Of a stretch of DNA of 64,000 nucleotides, positions 30,751-41,295 are shown in pieces; the stretch's first letter is position 1, and each line of letters begins with the position of its first letter. Made by a program: the position numbers and the translations under genes. The DNA comes from Cupriavidus sp. D39. GTDB lineage: Bacteria > Pseudomonadota > Gammaproteobacteria > Burkholderiales > Burkholderiaceae. The stretch spans positions 3,968,001 through 4,032,000 of the forward strand of contig NZ_JAPNLE010000009.1 of NCBI RefSeq assembly GCF_026627925.1. The letters are read 5' to 3'. The notes below the pieces were generated by a model. That model worked only from the letters and a program-made list of their open reading frames with translations. It ran no database searches and was not told the origin of the DNA.

Positions 30751-32289
30751 ATGCTTACCGGCGAACTCCGTAGCCAAATTGACGCCATTTGGAATTCCTT
30801 CTGGTCTGGCGGCATCTCCAACCCACTGGAGGTGATGGAACAATTCACGTACCTGCTGTTCCTACGACGCCTCGACGACCTGCACAGCCTTGAAGAGAAC
30901 AAGGCAAACCGCCTCGGCAAGCCGCTCGACCGCTGCATCTTCCCGCCGGGCAAGGATGGCAAGGGCCGCGACTACAATGACCTGCGCTGGTCGCGCTTCA
31001 AGCATTTCGCTCCTGCCGAGATGTTTACCGTTGTAGGCGAGCACGTATTCCCCTTCCTGCGCACGATGGGAGGCGATGACTCGACCTACGCCCACCACAT
31101 GAGGGACGCCCGCTTCACCATCCCGAAGCCCGCCCTGTTGGCCAAGGTGGTCGACATGCTCGACCATGTGCCCATGGAAGACCGGGACACCAAGGGCGAC
31201 CTCTACGAATACATGTTGGGCAAGATTGCCAGCGCTGGTCAGAATGGTCAGTTCCGCACGCCGCGTCACATCATCAAGCTGATGGTTGAGTTGACCGCGC
31301 CCTCGCCCAGCGACATCATTTGTGACCCGGCCAGCGGCACCTGTGGCTTTCTGGTGGCGGCCGGCGAGTACCTGCGCGAGCGGCACCCATGGATATTCCG
31401 GGACGCCGCTGCTCGGGAACACTTTCACCACGGCATGTTCCACGGTTACGATTTCGACAACACGATGCTCCGAATCGGCAGCATGAACATGGCGCTGCAC
31501 GGTGTCGACAACCCGGACATCCGCTATAAGGATTCCTTGGCCCAGGACCACGCCGGTGACGAGGAAAAATACTCGCTCATCCTCGCCAATCCGCCGTTCG
31601 CCGGCACCTTGGACTATGAGAACACCGCCAAGGACCTGCTAGCCATCGTCAAGACGAAGAAGACCGAACTGCTCTTCCTAGCGCTCTTCCTGAGGCTGCT
31701 AAAGCCCGGCGGCCGGGCAGCGGTCATTGTGCCGGACGGGGTGCTGTTCGGTTCCACCAAGGCGCACAAGGAACTGCGCCGTATGCTGGTCGAGGAACAG
31801 AAGCTGGACGCGGTCATTTCCCTGCCGTCCGGTGCCTTCAAACCATACGCCGGGGTGTCGACAGCGATTCTGGTTTTCACTAAGACAAACTCCGGTGGGA
31901 CCGACCATGTCTGGTTCTACGATATGCAGGCTGACGGCTGGAGCCTGGACGACAAGCGCCAGCCGCTGCTGGGCGACGAAAAATTGGGCGTCCGCCCAGC
32001 GCAAGCGCTTACTGAGGCCGAACACGCCAAAAACAACCTGCCGGACGTTCTGGCTCGCTGGGGGCAGCGCGATGGCGATGAACGCGAGCGACCGCGCACT
32101 GCGCAGAGCTTTTGCGTGCCAAAGGCCGGCATTGCCGGACAAGGCTACGACCTCTCCATCAACCGCTACAAGGAAGTGGTCCATGAGGTGGTCGAACACT
32201 TGCCCCCGAAGGAGATTCTCGCCAAGTTGGCCGTGTTGGAGGCTGAAATTCAGGTGGGGATGAAAGTGCTTGAGGGGATGTTGACATGA
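30751..32289 (+). CDS. hsdM: type I restriction-modification DNA methyltransferase, M subunit
   Basis: N6-adenine methyltransferase subunit of a type I restriction enzyme, 512 residues. It has the N-terminal HsdM_N helical domain (ELRSQIDAIWNSFWSGGISNPLEVMEQFTYLLFLRRLDD), SAM-binding motif I DPASGTCGFL, and catalytic motif IV NPPF in LILANPPFAG. It acts with HsdS for target recognition. Start chosen at the ATG at 30751. The stop overlaps the hsdS start by 4 bases. Upstream 30592-30750 contains a GGGGGCGCCCCC palindrome and likely the operon promoter. Confidence 0.96.
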   Translation: MLTGELRSQIDAIWNSFWSGGISNPLEVMEQFTYLLFLRRLDDLHSLEENKANRLGKPLDRCIFPPGKDGKGRDYNDLRWSRFKHFAPAEMFTVVGEHVFPFLRTMGGDDSTYAHHMRDARFTIPKPALLAKVVDMLDHVPMEDRDTKGDLYEYMLGKIASAGQNGQFRTPRHIIKLMVELTAPSPSDIICDPASGTCGFLVAAGEYLRERHPWIFRDAAAREHFHHGMFHGYDFDNTMLRIGSMNMALHGVDNPDIRYKDSLAQDHAGDEEKYSLILANPPFAGTLDYENTAKDLLAIVKTKKTELLFLALFLRLLKPGGRAAVIVPDGVLFGSTKAHKELRRMLVEEQKLDAVISLPSGAFKPYAGVSTAILVFTKTNSGGTDHVWFYDMQADGWSLDDKRQPLLGDEKLGVRPAQALTEAEHAKNNLPDVLARWGQRDGDERERPRTAQSFCVPKAGIAGQGYDLSINRYKEVVHEVVEHLPPKEILAKLAVLEAEIQVGMKVLEGMLT

Positions 32290-33422
32290 CGTCCGTTCGA
32301 CTCCCATTTGAAGATGTTTTTGCCGATGAGTCTGGTGGAAATATCAAGACCCCGCAGAGCGAATACAGGCCGTTTGGCCGTTTCGCCGTCGTTGACCAAG
32401 GCAAGTCTTTAATTGCCGGTTACGTTGACGATGAAGCACGCATCTGTGGAGGTGGCCGAGCGGCAATCGTGTTTGGGGACCACACCCGTTGCATTAAGTT
32501 CGTTGATTTTCCCTTTTGCATGGGAGCCGACGGTGTAAAGGTCTTGCGCCCGAAGATGGACGCCGATTTGAAGTATCTGTACTATTTTTTGAGGACTCTC
32601 AAGCTCCCAGATGGTGGCTATGACAGACACTTCAAATACCTTAAGCGTACAGAAGTAGTGCTTCCGCCGCTCGCGGAGCAACACCGCATCGCCGCCATTC
32701 TCGACCAAGCGGATGCCCTCCGCGCCAAGCGTCGGGAAGCCTTGGTGCAGCTCGACAGCCTCACGCAGGCGATTTTCATGGGGATATTTGGGGACCCTGC
32801 TACTAACCCCAAGAATTGGAAAACTGGAACAGTAAAGGACGCTTTAGAGTCTGGGGAGCTTGTGGAGATACAGGATGGCAATCATGGAGAACGCCACCCA
32901 AAGGTATCGGACTTCGTATCCAATGGAATCCCCTTTGTGATGGCGAATTGCCTTGTTGATGGGCGATTGGATATCAACAAGGCATACAAACTCGACCCGT
33001 CGTGGTGTAAGAGGCTGCGTGTTGGCTTTGCAAAGTCAAATGACCTGCTGCTGTCTCATAAAGGGACCATTGGAGAGGTTGCAATTGTGCCGAGGAGCTG
33101 TGCTGGTGCAATACTTTCTCCTCAAACGACATACTACCGAACCAGCGATAAGTTAGATGTTAACTATTTGGCTGGACTCTTCAGAACGAGATGGTTCCAA
33201 TCAATTTTAGAAAAAGAAGCTAAACAGTCAACGAGGGATTATATAGGAATTACTCGCCAGCAATCCTTGCCGATGCTTTTTCCCCCACTGAATCTCCAAA
33301 AATTATTTGCGGAACGGGTGAGCCGCGTTGTGGACTTGCGTAATGAATTTAATGCGGCTGTTACTGAACTAGATGCTCTTTTTGCGTCCCTTCAACACCG
33401 CGCATTCCGTGGAGAACTGTAA
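32286..33422 (+). CDS. hsdS: type I restriction-modification specificity subunit
   Basis: A 378-residue DNA-recognition subunit with two target recognition domains separated by conserved helical spacers: EVVLPPLAEQHRIAAILDQADALRAKRREALVQLDSLTQAIFMGIFG near residue 125, and the C-terminal counterpart LFAERVSRVVDLRNEFNAAVTELDALFASLQHRAFRGEL. Lower GC than hsdM and hsdR, especially in the second recognition domain, which is usual for these swap-prone genes. Translationally coupled to hsdM; hsdR starts directly after its stop codon. Confidence 0.95.
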   Translation: MTSVRLPFEDVFADESGGNIKTPQSEYRPFGRFAVVDQGKSLIAGYVDDEARICGGGRAAIVFGDHTRCIKFVDFPFCMGADGVKVLRPKMDADLKYLYYFLRTLKLPDGGYDRHFKYLKRTEVVLPPLAEQHRIAAILDQADALRAKRREALVQLDSLTQAIFMGIFGDPATNPKNWKTGTVKDALESGELVEIQDGNHGERHPKVSDFVSNGIPFVMANCLVDGRLDINKAYKLDPSWCKRLRVGFAKSNDLLLSHKGTIGEVAIVPRSCAGAILSPQTTYYRTSDKLDVNYLAGLFRTRWFQSILEKEAKQSTRDYIGITRQQSLPMLFPPLNLQKLFAERVSRVVDLRNEFNAAVTELDALFASLQHRAFRGEL

Positions 33423-36400
33423 GTGAGTAACTTCGCCTTCCTTCGCTCGCCCGAGTGGGCTTTCCTTTTGAAGCAGTCACCAAGGCCGAAGGAACGGCGA
33501 ACAGCGACCCACGCACCGCCTGTTTCTATGCCCGCCGGGCTCTCGAACTGGGGGTGGCGTGGCTATACAAGCATGACAAGTCCTTGCGGTTGCCCTATCA
33601 GGACAATCTCAGCGCGCTGATTCACGAACCGAGCTTCCGACAGGTCGTGGGCGACGCATTGTTCACTAAGGCGCGGCTCATCAAGGACCTGGGCAACATG
33701 GCTGTGCACAGCTCCAAGAAGGTCAGCGCAACCGACGCCCAGAATGCCGTCCGCGAACTTTTCCATGTTTGCTACTGGGTGGTTCGCACCTATGGACGCA
33801 CCGACCGTCCGGCGCCGGGGCTGTCTTTCTCGCTGACGCTACTGCCCTCGACCTCCGCTATTCCGGCCCAGACGCAGGCGCAGCTTCAGAAGATGGAGAC
33901 CGACCTCAGGGACAAGGACGAAAAGCTCACCACGTTATTGTCCCGCCATGCGGCGCTGAACGAAGAGCTGAAAAGACTCCAGGCCGAGGTCGCCGCTGCC
34001 AAGAAGGCCAATGCTGCTGAGCCGGACACTCACGACTATTCGGAAGCGGAAACCCGCAAGGCGTTCATCGACCTCTTGCTGAAGGAGGCGGGATGGGACC
34101 TCAATCCGACGAAGAACTTCGAGGTCGAGGTCACCGGCATGCCGAACGGCGAGGGTATCGGCTTCGCGGATTACGTGCTGTGGGCGGACGATGGCAAGCC
34201 ACTGGCCGTGATTGAGGCCAAGCGCACGACGAAGACTCCTACGGTTGGTCAGCAGCAAGCGAAGCTCTACGCAGACTGTCTGGAACAGATGTACGGCCAG
34301 CGTCCGCTTATCTTTTACTCCAACGGCTACCAGCACTGGATTTGGGACGATTCGTCCCACCCGCCGCGCCCGGTCCAGGGCTTCTACAAGAAGCCAGAAC
34401 TTGAACTACTGATTCAGCGCCGGAGTAGCCGCAAGGGGCTGGCCGAAGCCACCATCAACGGCGGCATCGTCGAGCGTTACTATCAGACCCGCGCGGTGCG
34501 ACGGGTCGGCGCCACGTTCGAGCAGGATAACCAGCGCAAGGCACTCTTGGTGATGGCGACAGGGGCCGGCAAGACCCGCACCGTCATCGCACTCGCTGAT
34601 GTCCTGATGCGCTGCAACTGGGTCAAGCGCGTGCTTTTCCTCGCCGACCGGGTGGCCTTGGTGAGGCAGGCGGTAAATGCCTTCAAAACCCACTTGCCTG
34701 AAGCGGTGCCGGTCAACTTGGTCACGGAAAAGGATACCGAGGGCAGGGTGTACGTATCGACGTACCCAACCATGATGGGACTGATTGATGAAGCCTTCGA
34801 CGGCCAACGCCGCTTTGGCGTCGGACACTTCGACCTCATCATCGTCGACGAAGCCCATCGTTCCATCTATCGGAAGTACCGCGCCGTCTTCGAATACTTC
34901 GATGCCTTGCTGGTCGGCCTGACCGCTACACCCAAGGACGAAATCGACCACAACACCTACGGGCTCTTCGGACTCGAAACCGGGGTTCCGACCGATGCCT
35001 ATGGGCTGGATGAGGCGGTGGCAGACGGGCATCTAGTGCCCCCGTCCCCATCTCGGTGCCCCTCAAGTTCATGCGCGAAGGGGTCAGGTACGACGAACTG
35101 ACCGAAGAGGAGAAGGAAGAGTGGGACGAGCTCGAATGGGATGAGGAGGGCAACACCCCGACGGAAGTCGATTCCGCCGCCCTCAACCAGTGGCTGTTCA
35201 ACGAGGACACGGTCGACAAGGTGTTGGAACAACTGATGACGCATGGCCAGAAGGTGGCCGGCGGGGACCGCCTGGGCAAGACCATCATCTTCGCGAAGAA
35301 CAACGACCACGCGGATTTCATCTCCAAGCGTTTCGATGCCAACTACCCGCAGTACAAGGGGCATTTTGCCCGGACGGTGACGTACAAGACGGACTACGCC
35401 CAAAGTCTCATCGATGACTTCTCCAAAAAGGACAAGATGCCCCATATTGCCATCTCGGTGGATATGCTGGACACGGGTATTGATGTGCCGGAGGTAGTGA
35501 ACCTGGTGTTCTTTAAAGTGGTTCGCTCCAAGACAAAGTTCTGGCAAATGGTCGGGCGTGGCACGCGTCTTTCCCCGAATCTCCTTGGGCCGGACGAGAA
35601 CAAGAAGAATTTCTACATCTTCGATTACTGCCAGAACCTCGAATTCTTCAGCCAGAATCCGAACTTCAGCGAGGGCAGCGCTACCGAACCGCTGGGCACC
35701 CGACTCTTCAAGGCGCGCCTGGATGTCATCGCCGAACTGGACAAGAAACTGACTGCGGGCAAGCCCCCTGCCGACTATGCGGGCCAGGCGGGCGACACAC
35801 AGCTGCGTGGGGAGGTTGCTGCGGTTCTCCATCAAGTTGTTGCGGCGATGAACGTCGACAACTTCGTCGTCCGGCCTAAGCGGCAATGGGTCGATAAGTA
35901 TGCGAAAGCCGATACCTGGGCGCAACTTGGCCCTGAGGAGTTCCATGAGCTCGCCTCGCAGGTTGCCGGACTGCCCACCGAACTAAGCGACGAAGACGAA
36001 GAGGCAAAGCGCTTCGACATGCTGGTGCTGCGTACCCAGCTGGCCATCCTTCAAGCTAAACCGGAGTTCGGTACTCTCAAGGAGCGGATTCAGGCTATTG
36101 CCAGCTCTCTGGAAGAGCAAACCGCCATTCCCGCCATCAAAGCCGAAATCGTCCTGATTCAGTCCCTCTCTAGCGAAGAGTGGTGGGAAGGTGTCACGGT
36201 GCCCATGCTGGAGATGGTTCGTAAGAAGCTGCGTGCACTAGTCAAGCTCATTCCCAAAGGGCAGAAGAAGGTCGTCTACACGAACTTCGAGGATGAACTG
36301 GGCGAGCACGCTATCATCGACCTGCCCCAAGTGACTGCCGGTCTGAACATGGCGAAGTTCAAGGAAAAGGCCCGACAGTTCCTGAGAGCACACGAAAACC

Positions 36401-36813
36401 ATGTCGCCTTGCAACGTCTGCGTCGGAATCAGCCGTTGACGCCGTCGGACCTTTCCGAGCTGGAGAAGATGTTGCTCGAAGCCGGCGGCACGCAGGACCT
36501 CATCAAGGAGGCTAAGGAAAGGAGCCATGGTCTGGGGCTGTTCATCCGGTCCCTCGTTGGCCTGGACCGGGAGGCGGCAATGCAGGCATTCAGCGAGTTC
36601 GTGAGTGGCACGACGGTGACTGCCGACCAGATTGAGTTCGTCAATCTGATTGTCGAGGAGCTGACACAGAGCGGCGTGATGGATACAACCCGCCTCTACG
36701 AGTCGCCGTTCGTGGATGTCAGCCCGATGGGGCCGGAAGGGATTTTCCCCTCAGCGAAAGTGGACCAGATGATTCAGGTGCTTTCGGAGATTCGGATTCG
36801 CGCAGTTGCCTGA
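33423..36813 (+). CDS. hsdR: type I restriction endonuclease R subunit (two frameshifts)
   Basis: Motor and nuclease subunit, about 1130 residues when repaired. The GTG at 33423 starts MSNFAFLRSPEWAF and joins the long frame at the T run 33461-33463. A second break at the C run 35039-35043 separates DGHLVPP from PISVPLKFMREGVRYDELTEEE. Domains: an N-terminal helical region, the nuclease block (GIGFADYVLWADDGKPLAVIEAKRT with D and E-x-K), Walker A MATGAGKTRT, DEAH box VDEAHRS, and motif VI VGRGTRLSPN. One restored base at each site gives an ordinary HsdR, so the restriction system is probably complete. Confidence 0.92.
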
Positions 36814-36899
36814 GGCGCTGCCGGGCATCGACTTTGATGGGTGCGCGCTTTGCAAAATAGCAAGACCTACTTTCACTTTTCAATTAGGTTACGAAAGTT

Positions 36900-37240
36900 A
36901 TGAGCGAATCCGCCATCTACATGCTCGCAGGTGCCATCGGTATAGTGTGGTCTTACTCCAGCTGGTCCTGCTCTTGCGCAAGGCTGCCTTTGAAACCCCG
37001 GCAGACCTCAGCACTCGGCTTGGCTTGTTAGAGCAGAATCTACAGTCACTGGCACAGGCTAGCGCGCGCAGTGAAGCCGGTAGTGAGCGCATTGAGCAGC
37101 AATTTCGGATGTTTGCCGAATCGTCCGCTCACGGATTCGAGGCATCGCGCCGCACGTTGGACGACAAGCTCGAAAAGACTGTGGAAGAGTCTCGCAGCGC
37201 GCGTACTGAGTTGATGGGCGTATTGCGCATAGACTCGCTA
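36900..37240 (+). pseudogene. rmuC: rmuC-like gene, N-terminal stub
   Basis: From the ATG at 36900: MSESAIYMLAGAIGIV, then, after one base is restored near 36949, VLLQLVLLLRKAAFETPADLSTRLGLLEQNLQSLAQ and a coiled coil ending about RSARTELMGVL. A single membrane anchor followed by a coiled coil is the N-terminal layout of the recombination-limiting protein RmuC. The conserved nuclease-like core is absent; sequence after about 37240 is unrelated. RmuC homologues are often found after type I restriction genes, which supports the identification. It is cut off, not functional. Confidence 0.6.
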
Positions 37241-37316
37241 AGTACCGTTGCTCAGTTGGAATGGGATGCCCCCCGCAGTGGCATAAGCCTCTCTGCAGGT
37301 GTCGCGATTCATAATT

Positions 37317-37976
37317 TCAGCTGGTGCTGCGAACCTCCTTGGCCCGGCGCCGGCCGGCCTCCGGCTGTACTCGCAGTTCTTTGTTCTCATCGAGAAGCCG
37401 AGTAACTTGCGACTGCGCAGCTTGCAGCATGCCTCGCGCCTCCTTGACTTCATCTTCGAGACGCTTTGCGATGGCCTCTGCAGATGACAGACGCTGAACT
37501 TGCTCTCTTGCGTCGGTTAGCCTGTCACGGCAGGCCTGAAGTTCGGTGCGAAGGTGCTGCTCTGATTCACGTAGCTGTTCGACAGCGGCTTCGGCACCGC
37601 GCACTTGCTGGCGTGCTTCCTGTAACTCGCGGCTTTGCCTTTCCAGGGTATCGGTGGCGAAGGCCAGTCTTGTCGACGCTTCTTCCAACTCAAGTTCGGT
37701 TTCGCGAACACGTCCGGCTAACTCCGAAGAGCTGGTCGTGGCCACGCGTGTGAACTCGGCCTGGATAGCGGCGGCAAACTCCCGGCTGATGCTGAACTCC
37801 CAGTCCTCCCCTTGACGCTCAGCCCAGAACTGTCTGAGGTGCCTGTTGATTGTCTCCATGGACCCTATGGAGCCGAGCGCTGCTCGTATTTGCTTCTGCG
37901 TCGGAGAGATACCGAAAGCCAGTAGGTCCTCGGCCTTCTGCTTCACCAGGTCATATGTGACCAGCGTTTTGCTCAT
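37317..37976 (-). CDS. KfrA-like DNA-binding coiled-coil protein
   Basis: About 219 residues from the ATG at 37976. The first ~75 residues match the KfrA N-terminal domain (DLVKQKAEDLLAFGISPTQKQIRAALGSIGSMETINRHLRQFWAER), and the rest is a long coiled coil rich in Glu, Gln, Arg and Ala (residues ~90-210). KfrA proteins are plasmid/mobile-element regulators that bind their own promoter. A palindrome lies directly upstream. The tail is short compared with plasmid KfrA (about 340 residues). Confidence 0.8.
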   Translation of the reverse strand: MSKTLVTYDLVKQKAEDLLAFGISPTQKQIRAALGSIGSMETINRHLRQFWAERQGEDWEFSISREFAAAIQAEFTRVATTSSSELAGRVRETELELEEASTRLAFATDTLERQSRELQEARQQVRGAEAAVEQLRESEQHLRTELQACRDRLTDAREQVQRLSSAEAIAKRLEDEVKEARGMLQAAQSQVTRLLDENKELRVQPEAGRRRAKEVRSTS

Positions 37977-37995
37977 GGTCTGTTCTCGGTTACCG

Positions 37996-38029
37996 TACCG
38001 TATCCGAACTATAGAAATACGATACGGTA
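37996..38029. promoter_or_regulatory. palindromic operator upstream of the KfrA-like gene
   Basis: Perfect 9-bp inverted arms TACCGTATC (37996-38004) and GATACGGTA (38021-38029), 16 bp apart, 20-53 bp before the start codon. Each arm is followed or preceded by a partial copy (TACCGTAC at 37991; ATACGATACGG). Autoregulation by KfrA-type proteins through such repeats is established, so this is a likely operator. The rest of 38037-38353 shows no recognisable gene. Confidence 0.7.
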
Positions 38030-38353
38030 TTCGCAAGCATTCTCCTAGGTCATTTTGCCTTTAGGCCCCACCCATTAGAGGGGAGTGCGGTTCTGGGTGC
38101 AGCAGAGGCCGCTTATACTAGGGAAAGCCGAGACTGCGTCATCGTGCGAGGCAATGGGAGAAGCCCGAATCACTGCCCTTCGGGCTGCTGTACAACTGGA
38201 AGTGGGGGCGATTACAGGAAGGGATTGGCGTGGCAAGGTGAACTTGGCGCTGACGAATTCGGGCGTCGGGATGGGACCTTGGTACGGTCACATGGAAAGG
38301 GCGAACCGGCCCCAGGGGAATCCTTAACGCCTTGTATATAAGCCGGAGTCTGC

Positions 38354-39833
38354 ATGGCGACACGCACGATTGACCAAGTCCTGGACACTGAGACACAGGT
38401 TTACATTGACGCGGACAAGCTGCTCGGCGGTGATGCTGAGGCGAATCATGTACAACGTTTAGCGGACGAGGTCGCTCGGCTGGCGACTGGTAAAGGCCGC
38501 TACGCTTGCCCGTACTGCTTGGAGCCACTCTATATCCGCGGCTCTGTGGAGCGTATCTACCATTTCGCACACCCAAAGAATCCAGGGGCTGAATGCCCCT
38601 TCCGTTCAGGCATCAACCTGCCTGAAGAGCAGTGGCAGGCGCTGAAGTACAACGGAGCCAAAGAGTCTGAAGCTCACCGACAGATGAAGGCATGGATATC
38701 CGATAGTTTGCGGGCCGACGAGAACGTTACCGGCGATAGCGTAGTCGAGGATGCCAGGATGACTAGCTGGCGCGACAGAGCCATATGGCGGAAGCCGGAT
38801 GTCCGTGGAAGTTGGCGAGGCAAGACTCTTGTCTTCGAGATACAACTGTCCTCGACATTCATCCCGGTGATTGCGGCACGACGGCAGTTCTACCTTCGGG
38901 AGGGGGCGCTCTTGTTCTGGATATTCAGAGATTTCGTCGCAACCGAGGAGGCGTTGAGGTTTGGCGAGCGAGATGTGTTCTATAACAATAACTCGAACAT
39001 TTTTTCTGTCGATAAGGAGAGCGCCTCAGCCTCGCAGCGAGAGGGTGAGATGAAACTGTGGTGTCGGTGGCGCGAGCCCCGTGCCGATGGCACGACGCTC
39101 ACGTTTGCCTGGCACAAGAAATTGGTGACCCTATCCGAGCTGACTATGGACTTCCCAAGGCAGCGCGCGTTTTACTTCGACGTCGAGGCAGCCTTTCTAA
39201 AGGCGCGGGCCGAAGTGTCTGCCGCCGCCCATGCTATTCGGCATCAAATATCGAACGCGTTTCAAGACCGTCAACTGCCGCCGGCACACCGCCAACGCCT
39301 TGACGGCGCGCGTGAAACGTGGAAAAGGCAGATTGTGGGAGAGCTGCGCATGCAGGAGGATTGCGAAATCCTGCCGCAGGAGCTTGGAACGGGCGTGGGT
39401 CGCGGCTGACAAGTGTGACTACTTTGAGATGCGACTCTCGCAGGATGTCGCTTACGAGTTCGTAACTCGCCTTCTGAGTTCCGTCTGCCCTTCGGCACCT
39501 CAGACTCTCGAAGGTCGGGAGGACTTGCGAACGGTCATTAGCGGGATTCTTTCGTTGAAGAGAGGGCGGCCAACAGGGCTTCAGGCGAAAAACCTGTGTC
39601 AAGTTGAGGACCAAATCTTCCGTCGCGCGGAGTCCTACTACCATGTCTTCCGACACGCTGCTTACGTATATCACAGGCACGGTGAACTCGGATACGGCCA
39701 GGTTGGAACCATCGCAAGTGCAAATTCCCTGATGTTTGAGGCGCGGAGGCATAGCCGGTTGCTGGCGCTGAAGCGGGACTTCAACGAAGCATTTCCGCTT
39801 TTATTTCCGGAGCTGCGTACGCGGATTGCGTGA
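38354..39833 (+). CDS. CoiA-like/DUF6035 family protein (one frameshift)
   Basis: About 493 residues when joined. The N-terminal part has a zinc-finger-like CPYC...HFAHPKN...CPF segment and then RKPDVRGSWRGKTLVFEIQLSS, the D...E-x-Q pattern of CoiA-type restriction-like nucleases. The C-terminal part (ERAWVAADKCDYFEMRLSQDVAYEFVTRLLSS...) lies in another frame, through 39833. The two join at 39384-39389 if one G is removed, so this break is an insertion, unlike most others here. CoiA-like proteins are linked to DNA uptake and to defence islands; the actual role is unknown. Confidence 0.7.
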
Positions 39834-39866
39834 ACCCGACGGGGACATCTGTCCGATTGCGGCGCC

Positions 39867-40582
39867 TCAGACAACGGCGCCAAACAACGTGCCAACACCT
39901 GACGACACGCCCATTGCCAATGCGCTCCAGAAGACCACGCGGATAACGCCAGCGCCGACTTTCGCACTCCCCGTTTTTGCGGCCAGACCGCCCAAGAAGG
40001 CAAGTGATGCCAAGGCAGAGATGACTATGGCTGGAATCAAGGCTGATTCGGGAGCTAGTGCGGCAACTGCAGCCGGCAGGGCGGCGCCCACCGAAAAGCT
40101 GCAGGCAGAAGCCAACGCTGCTTGCAACGGCTTGGCGGAGGTCACTTTCGAGATGCCTAGCTCATCGCGTGCATGGGTGCCAAGCGCGTCGTGGGCCATC
40201 AGCTTTTCGGCAACCTGCTTAGCAAGCGACAAATCCAGGCCACGACGCATATAAATTGCAGTCAATTCTCGTTGCTCGCGCGGAAAGTCGGCATCGAGTT
40301 CGGCCTGCTCTTTAATCAATGCTGCCTCTTCAGTATCTGCCTGCGAAGAGACAGATACGTATTCCCCTGTTGCCATCGACATGGCCCCAGCCACCAACCC
40401 GGCCACGGCAGTGAGCACAATACTTCCATGAGCAGTATGTGCCGACGCTACGCCGATAACGAGACTTGCAGTCGATACGATGCCATCATTGGCTCCGAGC
40501 ACCGCAGCACGCAACCAGCCGATGGTTTCGAGACGATGTTGTTCCCTATGTAGTCTAGCCGTATGTCCTCAACATTAGACAT
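39867..40582 (-). CDS. VIT-family (VIT1/CCC1) membrane transporter
   Basis: About 238 residues. The diagnostic first helix is GWLRAAVLGANDGIVSTASLVIGVASA, followed by AGLVAGAMSMATGEYVSVSSQADTE and a cytoplasmic segment of the ferritin-like helical type (EREL TAIYMRRGL). Three more membrane helices complete the protein. The family moves Fe2+ or Mn2+. The ATG at 40582 (MSNVEDI) joins at about 40563 if one base is restored; otherwise no start lies before the first helix. It is metal-handling cargo unlike its defence neighbours. Confidence 0.82.
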
Positions 40583-40868
40583 GTTGACGCGCCATCCCCA
40601 TGGCGGTGGACGCCCAGAGCCGCCTGTTTGTCCGGTGGCGCTGCCAAGATAGTGTATGTCATTCGTCTAGCGCAGCACCGTCCGTCAGCCATCTGCGCAC
40701 TCATGGTATCGACGTACACGCGTATTTCCCCTTCTGGGGAGGGGGCTATAAGAGCGAGGCGGCGGCTCGGCGGTCAGATGCGAAGCTTCGTCACCGCTAT
40801 TGACTGAAAGTCGCGATATATATCGACCTCAGGTACGAGGGCTCCGATATCAACGTGAAGGAAATGAG

Positions 40869-40943
40869 ATGGCTACCTACAAGCAATTGCTGGCAGAGAA
40901 GGAAAAGCTTGAAGCCAAGCTTAGTCGTGGCCACCCGGAATGA
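40869..40943 (+). pseudogene. H-NS-family protein, 5' stub
   Basis: The ATG at 40869 starts MATYKQLLAEKEKLEAKLSRGHPE and then a stop. The first 18 residues are the typical N-terminus of Burkholderiaceae H-NS-like nucleoid proteins; the remainder is lost. A likely promoter region with TATATATCG lies upstream. The stretch 40583-41295 contains nothing else I can support and looks like a scar between mobile elements. Confidence 0.6.
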
Positions 40944-41295
40944 AATCGGGATGCTAGAGCGTGGTTACGGACTCCCCAATCCCGCCGAATGCTGGGAACG
41001 CAGCAGGAAGCGAGTTGCTCGCTGGCTCTTGGGTTGGCCGGCCGGCCCCTGGAGGCCCGTGGGGATGAAATCAGGTGTAAGCGTAGGATTCAGTGGAGGT
41101 TTAACGCCTTCCGCCCCGCGCTTATTTAGTAGCAACGCGACGCCGGAACGGACCCAGTACCTACGAGTATTAACTTTCCGGCCCCCCGCTAACCCTCCGA
41201 ATTTTCGATTGTTATTATGCTCAACCAGTTGTAATATCGCCATGTGATGATTGGGGCACGAAGACGTGCGTCGTTAGCTTTTTGAGCGGGCGGTT

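Noticed and set aside
38085..38327. 80-residue ORF upstream of the DUF6035 gene
   Set aside because: No ribosome-binding site, no recognised domain and uneven composition; I could not separate it from chance coding.
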